DNA of 64,000 nucleotides from an uncultured Nostoc sp. (lineage in GTDB: Bacteria; Cyanobacteriota; Cyanobacteriia; Cyanobacteriales; Nostocaceae): assembly GCF_937863485.1 (NCBI RefSeq), contig NZ_CALMFY010000216.1, positions 19,219 to 83,218 of the forward strand, given 5' to 3'. Below the pieces are notes generated by a model, which saw only the letters and a program-made list of their open reading frames with translations, made no database searches and was not told the origin of the DNA. The translations under genes were made by a program, and so were the position numbers. Every line of letters begins with the position of its first letter. Position 1 is the stretch's first letter. This document shows, one piece after another, positions 18,931-28,473 of this stretch.

Positions 18931-19848
18931 ATGGTGACAACCTTAGAAGCGGGCGGGATGAATTTACTCTTCTGGCAACTGTTACAGGTGGGAGGGTCGG
19001 CAACTGAAGCGAACTTGATACAGCAACTGTTTGAGGCATTTGTTCTGGGGATTGTACAAGGCATCACAGAATTTCTGCCCATTAGCAGTACTGCTCATCT
19101 ACAAGTGTTCACCAACGCCTTCCACTGGGAAGAATTGGGGTCAAAAGCTTTTCTAGCGACAATTCAATTTGGCAGTGTGATTGCCGTCTTAATCTATTTT
19201 CGATTAATTATTGCTCAAGTTTTAAGTGGAGGCTGGGCGGCTTTTCAAGAAAAAGACTGGCAGCGAGAAGAATGGAGATTATTAGTAGGAATAGCAATAG
19301 GAACCTTGCCTGCTCTAGTCGGGGGATTTCTGCTGAAGAAGGCACTAAATAATGAAAATTCCGGGATTAACAGCATGACTACCATAGCTGTGGCTTCTAT
19401 TGTGATGGCACTCTTACTAGGTGCATCTGAAAAATTAGGCAGTCGCAAGCGAGATTTTAAAGATATAACCATTCTAGATGGACTACTGATCGGATTAGGT
19501 CAGATGCTGGCTTTAGTACCGGGTGCGTCTCGTTCCGGCTCAACTTTAACAACTGCCTTATTTCTGGGGCTGGAGAGGCAGACAGCAGCAAGATTTTCCT
19601 TTCTCTTAGGAATTCCCACCTTGACTATTGCCACCTTATATGAATTTTTTAAAGAAGCACTAGGCAAAATTGACTTACTAGTGGTAGCAGTAGGGACATT
19701 ATCAGCGTTTGCATTTTCTTATTTATCGATCGCCTGGTTGTTGCGATATCTTCAAACTAAGAACACATGGATATTTGTCTGGTATCGTTTGGCATTTGGA
19801 TCGGTAATCCTCAGTGCGATCGCGGCTGGATTGTTGAAAAATAGTTAA
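18931..19848 (+). CDS. uppP: undecaprenyl-diphosphatase UppP (BacA)
   Basis: A 305-residue membrane phosphatase that recycles undecaprenyl diphosphate to the monophosphate carrier for peptidoglycan and polysaccharide synthesis; overexpression gives bacitracin resistance. The two signature regions are present: GIVQGITEFLPISSTAHL with the catalytic Glu, and LVPGASRSGSTLT with Ser/Arg. About eight hydrophobic helices are seen. ATG 18931 is preceded by TAGGAG at 18918-18923, which supports this start although the protein has about 30 extra N-terminal residues compared with most members. The TIGR03279 gene follows 79 bases downstream in the same direction. Confidence 0.94.
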   Translation: MVTTLEAGGMNLLFWQLLQVGGSATEANLIQQLFEAFVLGIVQGITEFLPISSTAHLQVFTNAFHWEELGSKAFLATIQFGSVIAVLIYFRLIIAQVLSGGWAAFQEKDWQREEWRLLVGIAIGTLPALVGGFLLKKALNNENSGINSMTTIAVASIVMALLLGASEKLGSRKRDFKDITILDGLLIGLGQMLALVPGASRSGSTLTTALFLGLERQTAARFSFLLGIPTLTIATLYEFFKEALGKIDLLVVAVGTLSAFAFSYLSIAWLLRYLQTKNTWIFVWYRLAFGSVILSAIAAGLLKNS

Positions 19849-19927
19849 TACTCATTGGTCATTTATCATTTGTGATTTCTCCAAACCAGACGATGAATGC
19901 CCAATGATACCACTTGCTCCATGCCCT

Positions 19928-21268
19928 ATGACTACAATTCATCCTGCCCGAATTACCAAAGTTCTTCCAGACTCAATCGCCGCAGAGATTGGCTTTGAAG
20001 CTGGGGATGCGATCATTGCAATCAATGGTACACGTCCCCGCGATTTAATTGATTATCAGTTTTTGTGTGCTGATGAAGTTTTGGAATTAGAAGTTTTAGA
20101 TGCTACAGGTAAAACTCATAGCCTGGAAATCGAAAAAGATTACGACCAAGACTTGGGGTTAGAATTTGAAACTGCCCTATTTGATGGCTTAATTCAGTGC
20201 AATAATCGCTGTCCATTTTGCTTTATCGACCAACAGCCACCAGGTAAGCGCACCAGCTTGTACTTGAAAGACGATGATTACCGTCTGAGCTTTTTGTACG
20301 GCTCTTATCTTACCTTAACCAATTTGCCAGAAAGAGAATGGCAGCGGATTGAGCAAATGCGCTTGTCTCCGTTGTATGTTTCTGTTCATGCGACGGAGGC
20401 CCAAGTCAGAATTCGACTGCTAAAAAATCCGCGTGCGGGACAAATCTTGCAACAACTCAAGTGGTTTCAAAAAAGGCGACTACAAATTCATGCTCAAGTG
20501 GTTGTTTGTCCTGGTATAAATGATGGCAAACATTTGGAACAAACTCTCAAGGATTTAACGTCCTTTCATACTGGTGAAGTGCCTGCGGTGGCATCGGTGG
20601 CAGTTGTGCCAGTTGGGTTGACACGGTTTCGGCCTTCAGAAGACGAACTCACACCCGTAACTAAGGAAAAAGCAAAAGAAGTGATTTCCCAAGTGCAAAG
20701 ACTCTCGGAACAATTTCGCCAACAATTCGCCTCCAGCGTTGTTTGGTTAGCCGATGAGTGGTTTTTGATTGCAGGTGAGGAATTACCCAGCGAATCTGAA
20801 TATGAAGAATATCCCCAAATTGATAACGGAGTTGGTTCGATTCAATTATTTCTCAAACAATTTGCCACCGTTGCAGCAGAATTACTCCCGCCAAAAGTAT
20901 ATCCTCAAAGAAAATTCACTTGGGTAGTGGGCAACGCCGTAGAAAAAGCATTTCAACCGATTTTGAAACGCTTAAATTTTGTTGAAGGTTTAGAAGTCAA
21001 GATGCGTGCTTTATGTAGTGATTATTGGGGACAAACTATCAGTGTAACCGGATTACTAACTGGTCATGATTTGCTTTTAAATTTACAAGGGCAAGATTTA
21101 GGTGATGGGATTTTGCTACCGAATGTCATGTTAAAAAATGGTGAATTAGTGTTTTTAGATGATATGACTATTGAGGAATTAGCTGGACAACTAAATACCA
21201 AAATTTTTCCAGTAGCAGGAGTTGAAGATTTAATCAAAACATGTATTTTCAATTCTGTTCAGCTTTAG
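19928..21268 (+). CDS. TIGR03279 family radical SAM protein (PDZ-like + DUF512)
   Basis: A 446-residue putative Fe-S oxidoreductase conserved in cyanobacteria. The N-terminal 60 residues form a PDZ-like fold (ARITKVLPDSIAAEIGFEAGD). The radical SAM motif is CNNRCPFC followed by FIDQQPPGKR. The C-terminal half corresponds to DUF512. The reaction is unknown. I chose ATG 19928 (MTTIHPARI) because the residues before it in the longer frame are not typical of the family. It probably shares a transcript with uppP. Confidence 0.9.
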   Translation: MTTIHPARITKVLPDSIAAEIGFEAGDAIIAINGTRPRDLIDYQFLCADEVLELEVLDATGKTHSLEIEKDYDQDLGLEFETALFDGLIQCNNRCPFCFIDQQPPGKRTSLYLKDDDYRLSFLYGSYLTLTNLPEREWQRIEQMRLSPLYVSVHATEAQVRIRLLKNPRAGQILQQLKWFQKRRLQIHAQVVVCPGINDGKHLEQTLKDLTSFHTGEVPAVASVAVVPVGLTRFRPSEDELTPVTKEKAKEVISQVQRLSEQFRQQFASSVVWLADEWFLIAGEELPSESEYEEYPQIDNGVGSIQLFLKQFATVAAELLPPKVYPQRKFTWVVGNAVEKAFQPILKRLNFVEGLEVKMRALCSDYWGQTISVTGLLTGHDLLLNLQGQDLGDGILLPNVMLKNGELVFLDDMTIEELAGQLNTKIFPVAGVEDLIKTCIFNSVQL

Positions 21269-21365
21269 TTATCAAAGTTCAGTTGTTTTTCGGAGGTAAT
21301 TTCTTGTTATGCTAGATGATAAATAAGAAGTAATGCCTAATAACTAATCCATTCAGGAGTCAGTA

Positions 21366-24134
21366 GTGAAGAATCGGGAAAAGTATCATGAAAAGGCTAA
21401 TTTACAAATAAAAAAAGCCGGATTCTTCATATTAATTCTTAATTTTTTAATCTTAAATAGTTTTAGTATTTTGCCAGTAAAGGCGGCGACTGAAGAACCT
21501 ATATTGAGCGTAGTCCATAGCCAAGAAAATGCAAATCAATGGACAGGGATAACTGACCGCTTACAGGCAATAGGGGTGAAATATTGTGTAATTCCCCTAA
21601 CTGATGTCAAGAGTGTGGCAGATTGGGGCGATCGCCGGGTATTATTTTTGCCAAATGTTGAGACATTAACACCAACCCAAGCGATCGCTCTCGAAGAATG
21701 GATGAGTAAAGGAGGGCGCTTAATTGCCAGTGGCCCCGTAGGTAGTCTATCAGCGCCGGGAGTGCGGCAGTTATTGCGATCGCTTTTGGGAGGTTATTGG
21801 GGATTCAGCCTCAGTGACACAGAACAGATCAAACCCACAAAAACCAATATCCCTGAATGGGCAAATCAAACTCAACTCTTTGGCAAAATCCGCGGCGGCG
21901 TTGTGATTCCTAATGATATGGGCACTGAATCTGCTGCTGTTTGGAATTCCAAAGATAATCCTGCTGCTGTAGTGACAACTGAGCGTTCCACCCTTTTGGG
22001 CTGGCGCTGGGGAACAGATGCAGCCTCAGCAGCCGACTTAGATAATGCCTGGTTAAAAGCTGCTCTCAATCACTATTTGACAGCGCTACCACCATCAAAT
22101 CGCATGAAAAAAATAGCAGGAGGTTCCCAAAACTGTTCTACAACGGTGGCGGCTGCGCCAAGGGCGCAGGGGGGCAGTTCATCTCCGTCATCTCCTACTC
22201 CTCCTAAAACTGCCACTGCTCCCATCCCTAGAGCGCTGACTACAGTCAAACCCTCAAATTCTGAAGCTATTGATCAGTTGGAACAAGCGGTGCGTCTAGA
22301 TGTTGCACCTAACTCCAATGAGCCGATTGACAACAATGAAGCGATCGCTCTCCAGCAAGAGCTAGAAAATCTAATTGGTCGGGTGGAAAGCGCTAATTTA
22401 GCGGTGTCAGCTGATGCAGCTAATGAAGGTGTTGCAATATCTGACGACAAGCAGTCCTCTAGGCATCTGGATACCTATACCCCCCAATCTGTCAAGCAGC
22501 AGCCGACACAATTGGCGTCAACTAAATTGGGGGGACTAGGCATAAGTAAAGACCAAGCCTTGGTACAGGTAAGGGTAATTGCCAAAAACTTACCCCAATT
22601 GATTGCCCAAAAAAACTACGCTCTAGCTCGTCAGCAGTGGCTGGTAGCGAAGACGATTTTGTGGCAGCAGTTTCCCGTTGATCAAAGGCTGGCTCAACCA
22701 GAAATCAGAGCAGTTTGGTTAGATCGGGGGACGATTGTCCGTGCTGGTAGCAAGGCGGGACTAGCCCAGATTTTTGATCGCCTAGCCCAAGCTGGGATTA
22801 ATACCGTTTTCTTTGAAACTGTTAATGCTGGCTATACCATTTATCCCAGCCAAGTGGCAAAAGAGCAAAACCCATTAATTCGTGGATGGGACCCACTAGC
22901 AGATGCGGTGAAATTAGCCCATGAGCGAGACATGGAATTACACGCTTGGGTTTGGACTTTTGCTGCTGGTAACCAACGGCACAATCAGATTATCAACGTT
23001 AATCTTGATTATCCAGGGCCAGTACTGGCGGCTCATCCCGATTGGGCAAACTACGATAATCTTGGCAACATGATTCCCGTTGGTCAGACTAAGCCATTCT
23101 TTGACCCAGCCAACCCTGAAGTGCGGCAGTACTTACTCAAGCTGTACGAGGAAATCGTTACTCGCTATGACGTGGATGGTCTACAGCTAGACTACATTCG
23201 CTACCCCTTTCAAGACCCATCAGTAGGTCGAACCTACGGCTATGGCAAAGCTGCAAGAGCGCAGTTTCAGCAACTTACTGGTGTAGATCCGATAAATATT
23301 TCCCCCAGCCAACCAGACTTGTGGCAAAAATGGACGAGATTTCGCACCGAGCAAGTTGATAGCTTTGTTGCCCAAGTTTCACAGCAGTTGCGACAAAAAC
23401 GACCGAATTTGATTTTGTCGGTTGCAGTATTTCCTCTGCCAGAATTAGAGCGGATTCAAAAAATTCAACAAAACTGGGAAATTTGGGCAAGGCGGGGAGA
23501 TGTAGATTTAATCGTTCCGATGACTTATGCTCTGGATACTTCGCGCTTCCAACGACTAGCCCAACCCTGGATTGCCTCTAAACAATTGGGAGCTACATTG
23601 TTAGTGCCGGGAATTCGCTTACTTTCTTTGCCGACAATTGGAGCATTCGATCAACTCCAGTTGGTAAGGGACTTGCCAGTTAGTGGTTATGCACTTTTTG
23701 CCGCAGAGAATTTTAACAACGAGCTAGAAAAACTCTTTATTAGCACCCAAGGTAAGGTTCAATCCACAACAAGTGAACCGATTCCTCACCGCCAACCTTT
23801 TCAAACTGCCGCCATCCGTTACACCGCGCTGCAACGGGAATGGAAATTTGTTTTCCAAAATCACCAACTACAAAGAACTGCTCAGACAATATCAGATTTT
23901 AACAACCAGGCAGAAGTTTTACGCAGTGCTTTAAATCAGCTTGCCGTTTCCCCTTCTGCTAGTAAGTTAATAGTGGCGAGAGCCTCTCTAACTCGGTTCC
24001 AGTCTCAATTTCGGGTATTGATGAGTCAAGAACTTAAGTCAAACTCCTATCAAGTCAAAGTTTGGGAAAATCGGCTTGTAACTATAGAAAGGCTATTGCG
24101 CTATGGGGAACGGCGGGTGCAGTTGCGTCCTTAG
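21366..24134 (+). CDS. exported GH10-like (GHL10) glycoside hydrolase
   Basis: A 922-residue exported protein starting at GTG 21366 with a signal peptide (hydrophobic FFILILNFLILNSF, cleavage near VKAA). Residues about 45-240 resemble a glutamine-amidotransferase-like domain (VLFLPNVETLTPTQAIALEEW, GGRLIASGPVGS). A Ser/Pro-rich linker follows, then the GHL10 (DUF187) barrel at about 450-770: EIRAVWLDRG, AQAGINTVFFETVNAGYT, DGLQLDYIRYP with acidic active-site residues, and VPMTYALD. Family members act on polysaccharides; the substrate is unknown. A repeat-like stretch GGCTGCGCCAAGGGCGCAGG lies in the linker and is read in frame. Confidence 0.88.
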   Translation: MKNREKYHEKANLQIKKAGFFILILNFLILNSFSILPVKAATEEPILSVVHSQENANQWTGITDRLQAIGVKYCVIPLTDVKSVADWGDRRVLFLPNVETLTPTQAIALEEWMSKGGRLIASGPVGSLSAPGVRQLLRSLLGGYWGFSLSDTEQIKPTKTNIPEWANQTQLFGKIRGGVVIPNDMGTESAAVWNSKDNPAAVVTTERSTLLGWRWGTDAASAADLDNAWLKAALNHYLTALPPSNRMKKIAGGSQNCSTTVAAAPRAQGGSSSPSSPTPPKTATAPIPRALTTVKPSNSEAIDQLEQAVRLDVAPNSNEPIDNNEAIALQQELENLIGRVESANLAVSADAANEGVAISDDKQSSRHLDTYTPQSVKQQPTQLASTKLGGLGISKDQALVQVRVIAKNLPQLIAQKNYALARQQWLVAKTILWQQFPVDQRLAQPEIRAVWLDRGTIVRAGSKAGLAQIFDRLAQAGINTVFFETVNAGYTIYPSQVAKEQNPLIRGWDPLADAVKLAHERDMELHAWVWTFAAGNQRHNQIINVNLDYPGPVLAAHPDWANYDNLGNMIPVGQTKPFFDPANPEVRQYLLKLYEEIVTRYDVDGLQLDYIRYPFQDPSVGRTYGYGKAARAQFQQLTGVDPINISPSQPDLWQKWTRFRTEQVDSFVAQVSQQLRQKRPNLILSVAVFPLPELERIQKIQQNWEIWARRGDVDLIVPMTYALDTSRFQRLAQPWIASKQLGATLLVPGIRLLSLPTIGAFDQLQLVRDLPVSGYALFAAENFNNELEKLFISTQGKVQSTTSEPIPHRQPFQTAAIRYTALQREWKFVFQNHQLQRTAQTISDFNNQAEVLRSALNQLAVSPSASKLIVARASLTRFQSQFRVLMSQELKSNSYQVKVWENRLVTIERLLRYGERRVQLRP

Positions 24135-24506
24135 TGAAGAGGCAAGTTTAGGACTTACGCACCCTTTACGATTCTTCGCACTCTTCTCTAACGAGACGCT
24201 ACGCATTCGCGTAGTGTTCCGTAAAGCCTGCGGCATAGCAACTCTTAGAGACGCTCTTGCGTTCGCTTAGGGCGCAGCCTCTGGTAGAGAAGGAAAGGCA
24301 TCTTCTCTACGAGACGCTACTCGTTGGCAAAAGCCTCTCGCAGAGATGGCGGTAGCCTGCGGCAAGCCACTACATGCCTATGCTAAATTAAGCTTTTTGG
24401 CGATTTTTGCGTAAGTTGATTAACTAAGAAAAATCGGACTTTAGAATGGCGACAGTTATTAAGTATCAAGTCTAGAATAGGAAAATTGTGTATAGTGTCT
24501 GCAATC
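24135..24506. repeat. cluster of dispersed palindromic repeats
   Basis: From about 24200 to 24372 the spacer consists of GAGACGCTACGC, GCGTTCGCTTAGG, GGTAGAGAAGG and CTGCGGCAAGCC units in direct and inverted orientation, characteristic of Nostocales repeat islands. No gene is inside. The 3' end carries the promoter region of the next gene. Confidence 0.65.
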
Positions 24507-25850
24507 ATGAAAGTCTCTGGGCGTTTCTTGCTGCCAGTTTTTTTACTGACCTTTGCAGTAGCCTGTAACCAGACTAGCGCCTCCTTAGATAATCCCACGC
24601 TGCAAGGATCTGTACCTTCTGCCCAACTGACACAGAATTCTACACAGCCAAAAAATCTTGTCCGAACTGAAGCACTTTCACCCACACCCATCCGGATCAA
24701 TCTGAAGAATTTACCAGCACCCTTCGCAACAGAAAGTGCCTCCAAGCGACCTGAGGTTGTGCCCATTCCGCAAAATCCGGTGCTGCGGGTGCCACCAGGC
24801 TTTACAGTTAACGTCTTTGCTGAAGGTCTAGATGCCCCACGCTGGCTAGCTTTAACCCCTAGTGGTGATGTTCTAGTGACTGAAACCGAGCAAAATCGGA
24901 TTCGTCTGTTGCGTGACAGCAATGGTGACGGCGTAGCCGATGTTCGAGAAACCTTTGCTAGTAGGGACAACGGACTCAATAGACCTTTTGGGATGGCTTT
25001 TGTAGGTAATTCCTTTTTTCTAGGGAACACAGACGCTGTGGTGCGTTTTCCCTATACTCAAGGTGAAAACAAGATTACAGGTAAGGGAAAAAAAATCGCC
25101 AACTTGCCTGCTAAAGGTTATAACAACCATTGGACGCGCAATGTCGTTGTCTCGCCTGATGGCAAGAAATTATATGTTTCAGTTGGTTCAGGAACCAATG
25201 TGGATGAAGAACCCCTACCACGGGCTTCGATACAGGTGATGAATTTAGATGGTTCCCAGCAGCAGACTTTCGCTTCCGGCTTGCGTAATCCTGTGGGGTT
25301 GGACTTTCACCCGATCACTAAGCAACTTTACGCCACTGTTAACGAACGGGATGGAATCGGTGATGACTTGGTTCCAGACTATCTCACACGCGTTCAAAAG
25401 GGGAAATTTTACGGCTGGCCCTATGCCTATCTGACGCCAAACAACCTTGATCCTCGTCAAAAAACGGATGGTAAAAGTAAACGCCCCGATTTAGCAGGCC
25501 GTACCCAAACGCCAGATGTGCTGTTCCAGGCGCACTCAGCAGCATTGGGTTTGCAGTTTTATGATGGTCAGACGTTTCCAAAAAAATACCGCAACGGTGC
25601 TTTTGCTGCTTTTCGTGGTTCTTGGAACCGCGATCGCGGCACCGGTTATAAAATTGTATTTGTTCCCTTCGATGCTAAAGGGCGATCGCAAGGCTACTAT
25701 GAAGATTTTCTCACAGGATTTTTGCTAAATCCTTCTGTACCAACCACTTGGGGACGACCTGTAGGTTTACTCGTGTTGCCGGATGGCAGTCTACTACTAA
25801 CAGAAGAAGTCAATAATCGGATTTATAGAATTCAGTATACGGGGAGTTAA
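24507..25850 (+). CDS. sorbosone dehydrogenase-like (PQQ-type beta-propeller) lipoprotein
   Basis: A 447-residue exported protein of the soluble glucose/sorbosone dehydrogenase (GSDH/L-sorbosone dehydrogenase) family. The N-terminus has a lipoprotein signal (MKVSGRFLLPVFLLTFAVAC, lipobox AVAC), so it is probably anchored to a membrane facing the periplasm. The propeller begins with VLRVPPGFTVNVFAEGLDAP and contains DVLVTETEQNRI, FGMAFVG, SGLRNPVGLDFHP, WPYAY, SAALGLQFYDG and FRGSWNRDRGTGYKIV. It probably oxidises a sugar or aldehyde with PQQ; cyanobacteria rarely make PQQ, so cofactor and activity remain open. ATG 24507 is chosen over TTG 24486 because it gives a proper signal peptide. Confidence 0.87.
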   Translation: MKVSGRFLLPVFLLTFAVACNQTSASLDNPTLQGSVPSAQLTQNSTQPKNLVRTEALSPTPIRINLKNLPAPFATESASKRPEVVPIPQNPVLRVPPGFTVNVFAEGLDAPRWLALTPSGDVLVTETEQNRIRLLRDSNGDGVADVRETFASRDNGLNRPFGMAFVGNSFFLGNTDAVVRFPYTQGENKITGKGKKIANLPAKGYNNHWTRNVVVSPDGKKLYVSVGSGTNVDEEPLPRASIQVMNLDGSQQQTFASGLRNPVGLDFHPITKQLYATVNERDGIGDDLVPDYLTRVQKGKFYGWPYAYLTPNNLDPRQKTDGKSKRPDLAGRTQTPDVLFQAHSAALGLQFYDGQTFPKKYRNGAFAAFRGSWNRDRGTGYKIVFVPFDAKGRSQGYYEDFLTGFLLNPSVPTTWGRPVGLLVLPDGSLLLTEEVNNRIYRIQYTGS

Positions 25851-26020
25851 ACAATTCAAAATTCACGCATTCAAAAATTCCGGAGTAAAATCTCTTATCT
25901 GGGGGCAACTTAGAACAGTTGTTATCAATAGAGATGCTGTGACCATTTTCTTCGCAGGTTTATTGCCTTTACGCTAGATTACTTAAAAATACTCAGAATC
26001 ATCTGGTTGAGAAATTAATT

Positions 26021-26428
26021 ATGGCTCAGAATGAAAATAATACTCAGTCAAATATCAACGAATTCTCTCCCCATTCAGGTACACGATACTGGGGTGAGGT
26101 GGAGGTGATCGAGGAGGGAGAAACCTATAGAATTAGTCGTGTTGAAATCAAGCCCAGGCACGGCATTAAACCACAAATTCATTATCACCGCAATGAACAT
26201 TGGGTTGTAGTCTCCGGTGTAGCCAAGGTGACTTGTGGCGATGCGGAAATATTACTGAATCGAAATGAGTCAACTTATGTCCCTGCTGCAACACTACATA
26301 AAGTAGAAAATCCTGGACATATTCCGCTAGTTATTCTGGAAATTCAAAATGGTGAGTATTTGGGTGAGGATGATACTGAGCGTCCTTATGACTTAAATTT
26401 GGTCAAGTCTGGAGCTGAAGGTCAGTAA
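26021..26428 (+). CDS. cupin protein, mannose-6-phosphate isomerase type II C-terminal-like
   Basis: A 135-residue single-domain cupin resembling the isomerase half of bifunctional mannose-1-phosphate guanylyltransferase/phosphomannose isomerase. Metal-binding cupin motifs are seen: KPQIHYHRNEHWVVVSG (two His and Glu) and PAATLHKVENPG (third His). The N-terminal stretch RYWGEVEVIEEGETYRISR is typical. It may act as phosphomannose isomerase (fructose-6-P to mannose-6-P) in nucleotide-sugar synthesis, but standalone cupins of this kind are little studied. There is no nucleotide-sugar gene next to it. Confidence 0.85.
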   Translation: MAQNENNTQSNINEFSPHSGTRYWGEVEVIEEGETYRISRVEIKPRHGIKPQIHYHRNEHWVVVSGVAKVTCGDAEILLNRNESTYVPAATLHKVENPGHIPLVILEIQNGEYLGEDDTERPYDLNLVKSGAEGQ

Positions 26429-26444
26429 GAATTTTAGATTTTAG

Positions 26445-26525
26445 ACTTCGGCTCCTTTCGGCAACTCTTGGAGACGCTCTTGCGTTCGCTCAAGGCAAGT
26501 CGCTCAGTCGAACGATTTTGGATTA
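26445..26525. repeat. dispersed palindromic repeat
   Basis: GACTTCGGCTCCTTTCGGCA, GGAGACGCTCTTGCGTTCGC and AGTCGCTCAGTCGAACGATT units form a folded repeat between the cupin gene and the convergent HEAT-repeat gene. It is related to the cluster at 24200-24372 and may serve as a shared transcription end. Confidence 0.6.
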
Positions 26526-26590
26526 AAGAATTGAAATTTAATCCAAAATTGTCAATTCCAAAATCCAAAATTGAATTGCCCAATGCCCAA

Positions 26591-27349
26591 TCAAAACCAC
26601 CCTTCTTGTTCCAGGGTTTCAATCAGCTGCAAGCCACGGGGATCACCCACTCCTAACAGTGAGGCTTTCGCGTCTTCCCGGACTCCCAAATCTTGGTCTT
26701 CAGCAAAGGCTTGAATTAGGGCATCGATCGCTGTGGCATAAACTACATTAGAAGGGAGTTCGCGGCACAGTTGACCAATTGCCCAAGCACTGTTACTCCG
26801 CACTGCTGCCACGGGGTCTTGGACTAAGGCTTCAATTAATGGTGGCATTGCCCCTATAACTGCTTCATAACCCACTTCTGCCATCTGTGCTAAGGCGCTA
26901 GCAGCCCACAAACGCACTGCGGAAATGTCAGTTCTTAAGGCGTCTGCTAGGGGCGCTAAAGAACGGCGATCGCGACAGTTTCCTAAAGCCCAAACAACGC
27001 CTTTACGCACATAGCCATTCCAATCATTGTTTAGTTGAGCAATTAACGGACTCACTGCCTCTGAACTAGGATTGCGTCCAAGTCCATAGGCTGCACTCAC
27101 GCGCACTAAGGGACAGGTATCAGTTAACAGGCGAATCAGATGGGGGATAGCCCGCGCATCTTCAATATCAGAAAAAGCACGCGCCGCTAACATTCGTTGC
27201 TGGGGCTGGGGATTTGTCAGCAGGGCTAGTAACACTTCTGGATCAGGCTTCGCCACAACTGATTCGGTAGTTAGCGGCTCTATTTTATCTAAGGGGCTGT
27301 CTAGTTCCTGCTCAATATCAAGTAGGCTTAGATCGTCTTCGTCATACAT
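26591..27349 (-). CDS. HEAT-repeat protein
   Basis: A 252-residue protein made of about five or six HEAT/phycobilin-lyase-type repeats; examples are PQQRMLAARAFSDIEDARAI, PLVRVSAAYGLGRNP, YVRKGVVWALGNCRDRRSL and AAVRSNSAWAIGQLC. Such alpha solenoids mediate protein-protein contacts; related cyanobacterial proteins include CpcE/F-type chromophore lyases and IaiH/NblB-like factors. I take ATG 27349 (MYDEDDLSLLD) as start, since the longer frame from 27382 adds an unlikely basic leader. The N-terminal 45 residues are acidic. The specific partner is unknown. Confidence 0.85.
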   Translation of the reverse strand: MYDEDDLSLLDIEQELDSPLDKIEPLTTESVVAKPDPEVLLALLTNPQPQQRMLAARAFSDIEDARAIPHLIRLLTDTCPLVRVSAAYGLGRNPSSEAVSPLIAQLNNDWNGYVRKGVVWALGNCRDRRSLAPLADALRTDISAVRLWAASALAQMAEVGYEAVIGAMPPLIEALVQDPVAAVRSNSAWAIGQLCRELPSNVVYATAIDALIQAFAEDQDLGVREDAKASLLGVGDPRGLQLIETLEQEGWF

Positions 27350-27526
27350 AATTTCATTTGAATCCCTTTTTGGGATTAACACATAATGCGATGTGCCAAT
27401 AAGTTAAAGCCTTATATATATTATTAGTTGCGTTATTATCCACTTTCCATTCTCCCTCGTTGAGCTTTATCCAAACGAGAACCGTTATAACTCAGACGCT
27501 AAAGGATGTGATTGCTATCCTCTAGT

Positions 27527-28054
27527 TTATTTTTCTGCACTCAGGAATTTTACCATCCACAGGGATTGGGTTTGATAACCTAACTGATTGTAAAGATTTA
27601 ATGCGGGTTTGTTTGATTGAAACACTTGCAATCCAATCTGGCGATCGCCTCTTTGAATAACCCAATTTTCCACATATCGCATTAAGGCTGTACCAATACC
27701 TCGCCGCCGATGTTCTGGCACAACGTAGAGGATAAAGATATGAGCATGACGATTACCCTGCACTTGATCTATGGCATTGCCTACCCAAAGGCAGGCTATA
27801 GGGGAAGTGGGGGAGTGGGATGAAGGGGACAAGGTAGATGCTCCCTGATCTCGCTTCACTTCCTCACCCAAAAAATCGACCCACCACAAGGGCGTATCAC
27901 TAGAAAAGTATTGCCTAACTGTTTGTTCTAGGTGAGAAAAATCCTCTTTGGGAAAAAGATCCTGGTAAGTTCGCTGCATGAATTTAAGCAGCAACGCCCG
28001 ATCCAAAGCGGAGCCACGGCGAATAATATACCCCGGTAGTAGTTGCTCAGACAC
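27527..28054 (-). CDS. GNAT family N-acetyltransferase
   Basis: A 175-residue acetyltransferase of the GNAT fold. The acetyl-CoA-binding motif is VVPEHRRRGIGTALMRYVENW (R/Q-x-x-G-x-G/A), and the closing QVFQSNKPALNLYNQLGYQT is typical. The substrate is unknown. It begins at ATG 28054 (MSEQLLPGYIIRRG). About ten residues near 75-85 (STLSPSSHSPTSP) look like a low-complexity insertion. Confidence 0.88.
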   Translation of the reverse strand: MSEQLLPGYIIRRGSALDRALLLKFMQRTYQDLFPKEDFSHLEQTVRQYFSSDTPLWWVDFLGEEVKRDQGASTLSPSSHSPTSPIACLWVGNAIDQVQGNRHAHIFILYVVPEHRRRGIGTALMRYVENWVIQRGDRQIGLQVFQSNKPALNLYNQLGYQTQSLWMVKFLSAEK

Positions 28055-28118
28055 TGCTGATGTTTATTGTACTTAGGGACTGACAAAAAATAAATTATCC
28101 AAAATTATTTCTACATTT

Positions 28119-28146
28119 GTAGGGGATCTTGGCCTTGCGCCCCTAC
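28119..28146. repeat. GTAGGGG..CCCCTAC hairpin, dispersed repeat
   Basis: GTAGGGG (28119-28125) pairs with CCCCTAC (28140-28146); a T run follows at about 28156. The repeat with GGCCTTGCGCCCCTAC is common in cyanobacterial genomes. No plus-strand gene ends here. Confidence 0.55.
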
Positions 28147-28176
28147 GATAGGATGTTTTTTTTTACTGGAAGTCCC

Positions 28177-28368
28177 TTAGCTAGCTGAGTTATATGCTGC
28201 TGGTGGCAAATTAGCAGGAGTCGGTTGAGAACTTATCCCCACCTCTTCAATTGGTGCAGGTGCTGCCATATCGGAGGGTAAAAAGATCCGGGCGCTAACT
28301 GCCACTAGGGCAAAGAAAAATACTAATACTGCAAGCAAGGGGGCGATGTACTGACGAAATATAGCCAT
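28177..28368 (-). CDS. small single-helix membrane protein
   Basis: A 63-residue protein with one hydrophobic helix at about 9-31 (IAPLLAVLVFFFALVAVSA) followed by a polar Pro/Ala-rich tail (PAPIEEVGISS, PANLPPAAYNSAS). The shape resembles small thylakoid subunits of photosynthetic or NDH complexes, but I do not recognise the family. The N-terminal MAIFRQYIAP looks well formed, and the frame sits alone between two minus-strand genes, so I consider it real. Confidence 0.6.
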   Translation of the reverse strand: MAIFRQYIAPLLAVLVFFFALVAVSARIFLPSDMAAPAPIEEVGISSQPTPANLPPAAYNSAS

Positions 28369-28473
28369 ATTTAGATTGCAAACAAGCTCGGAACTTTTCT
28401 GAGAACCTAGCTGAAGATTTGTGAAATATTCTTGATTTATTTTAGCGATTTTCCGGGCATGGAAAATAACAGA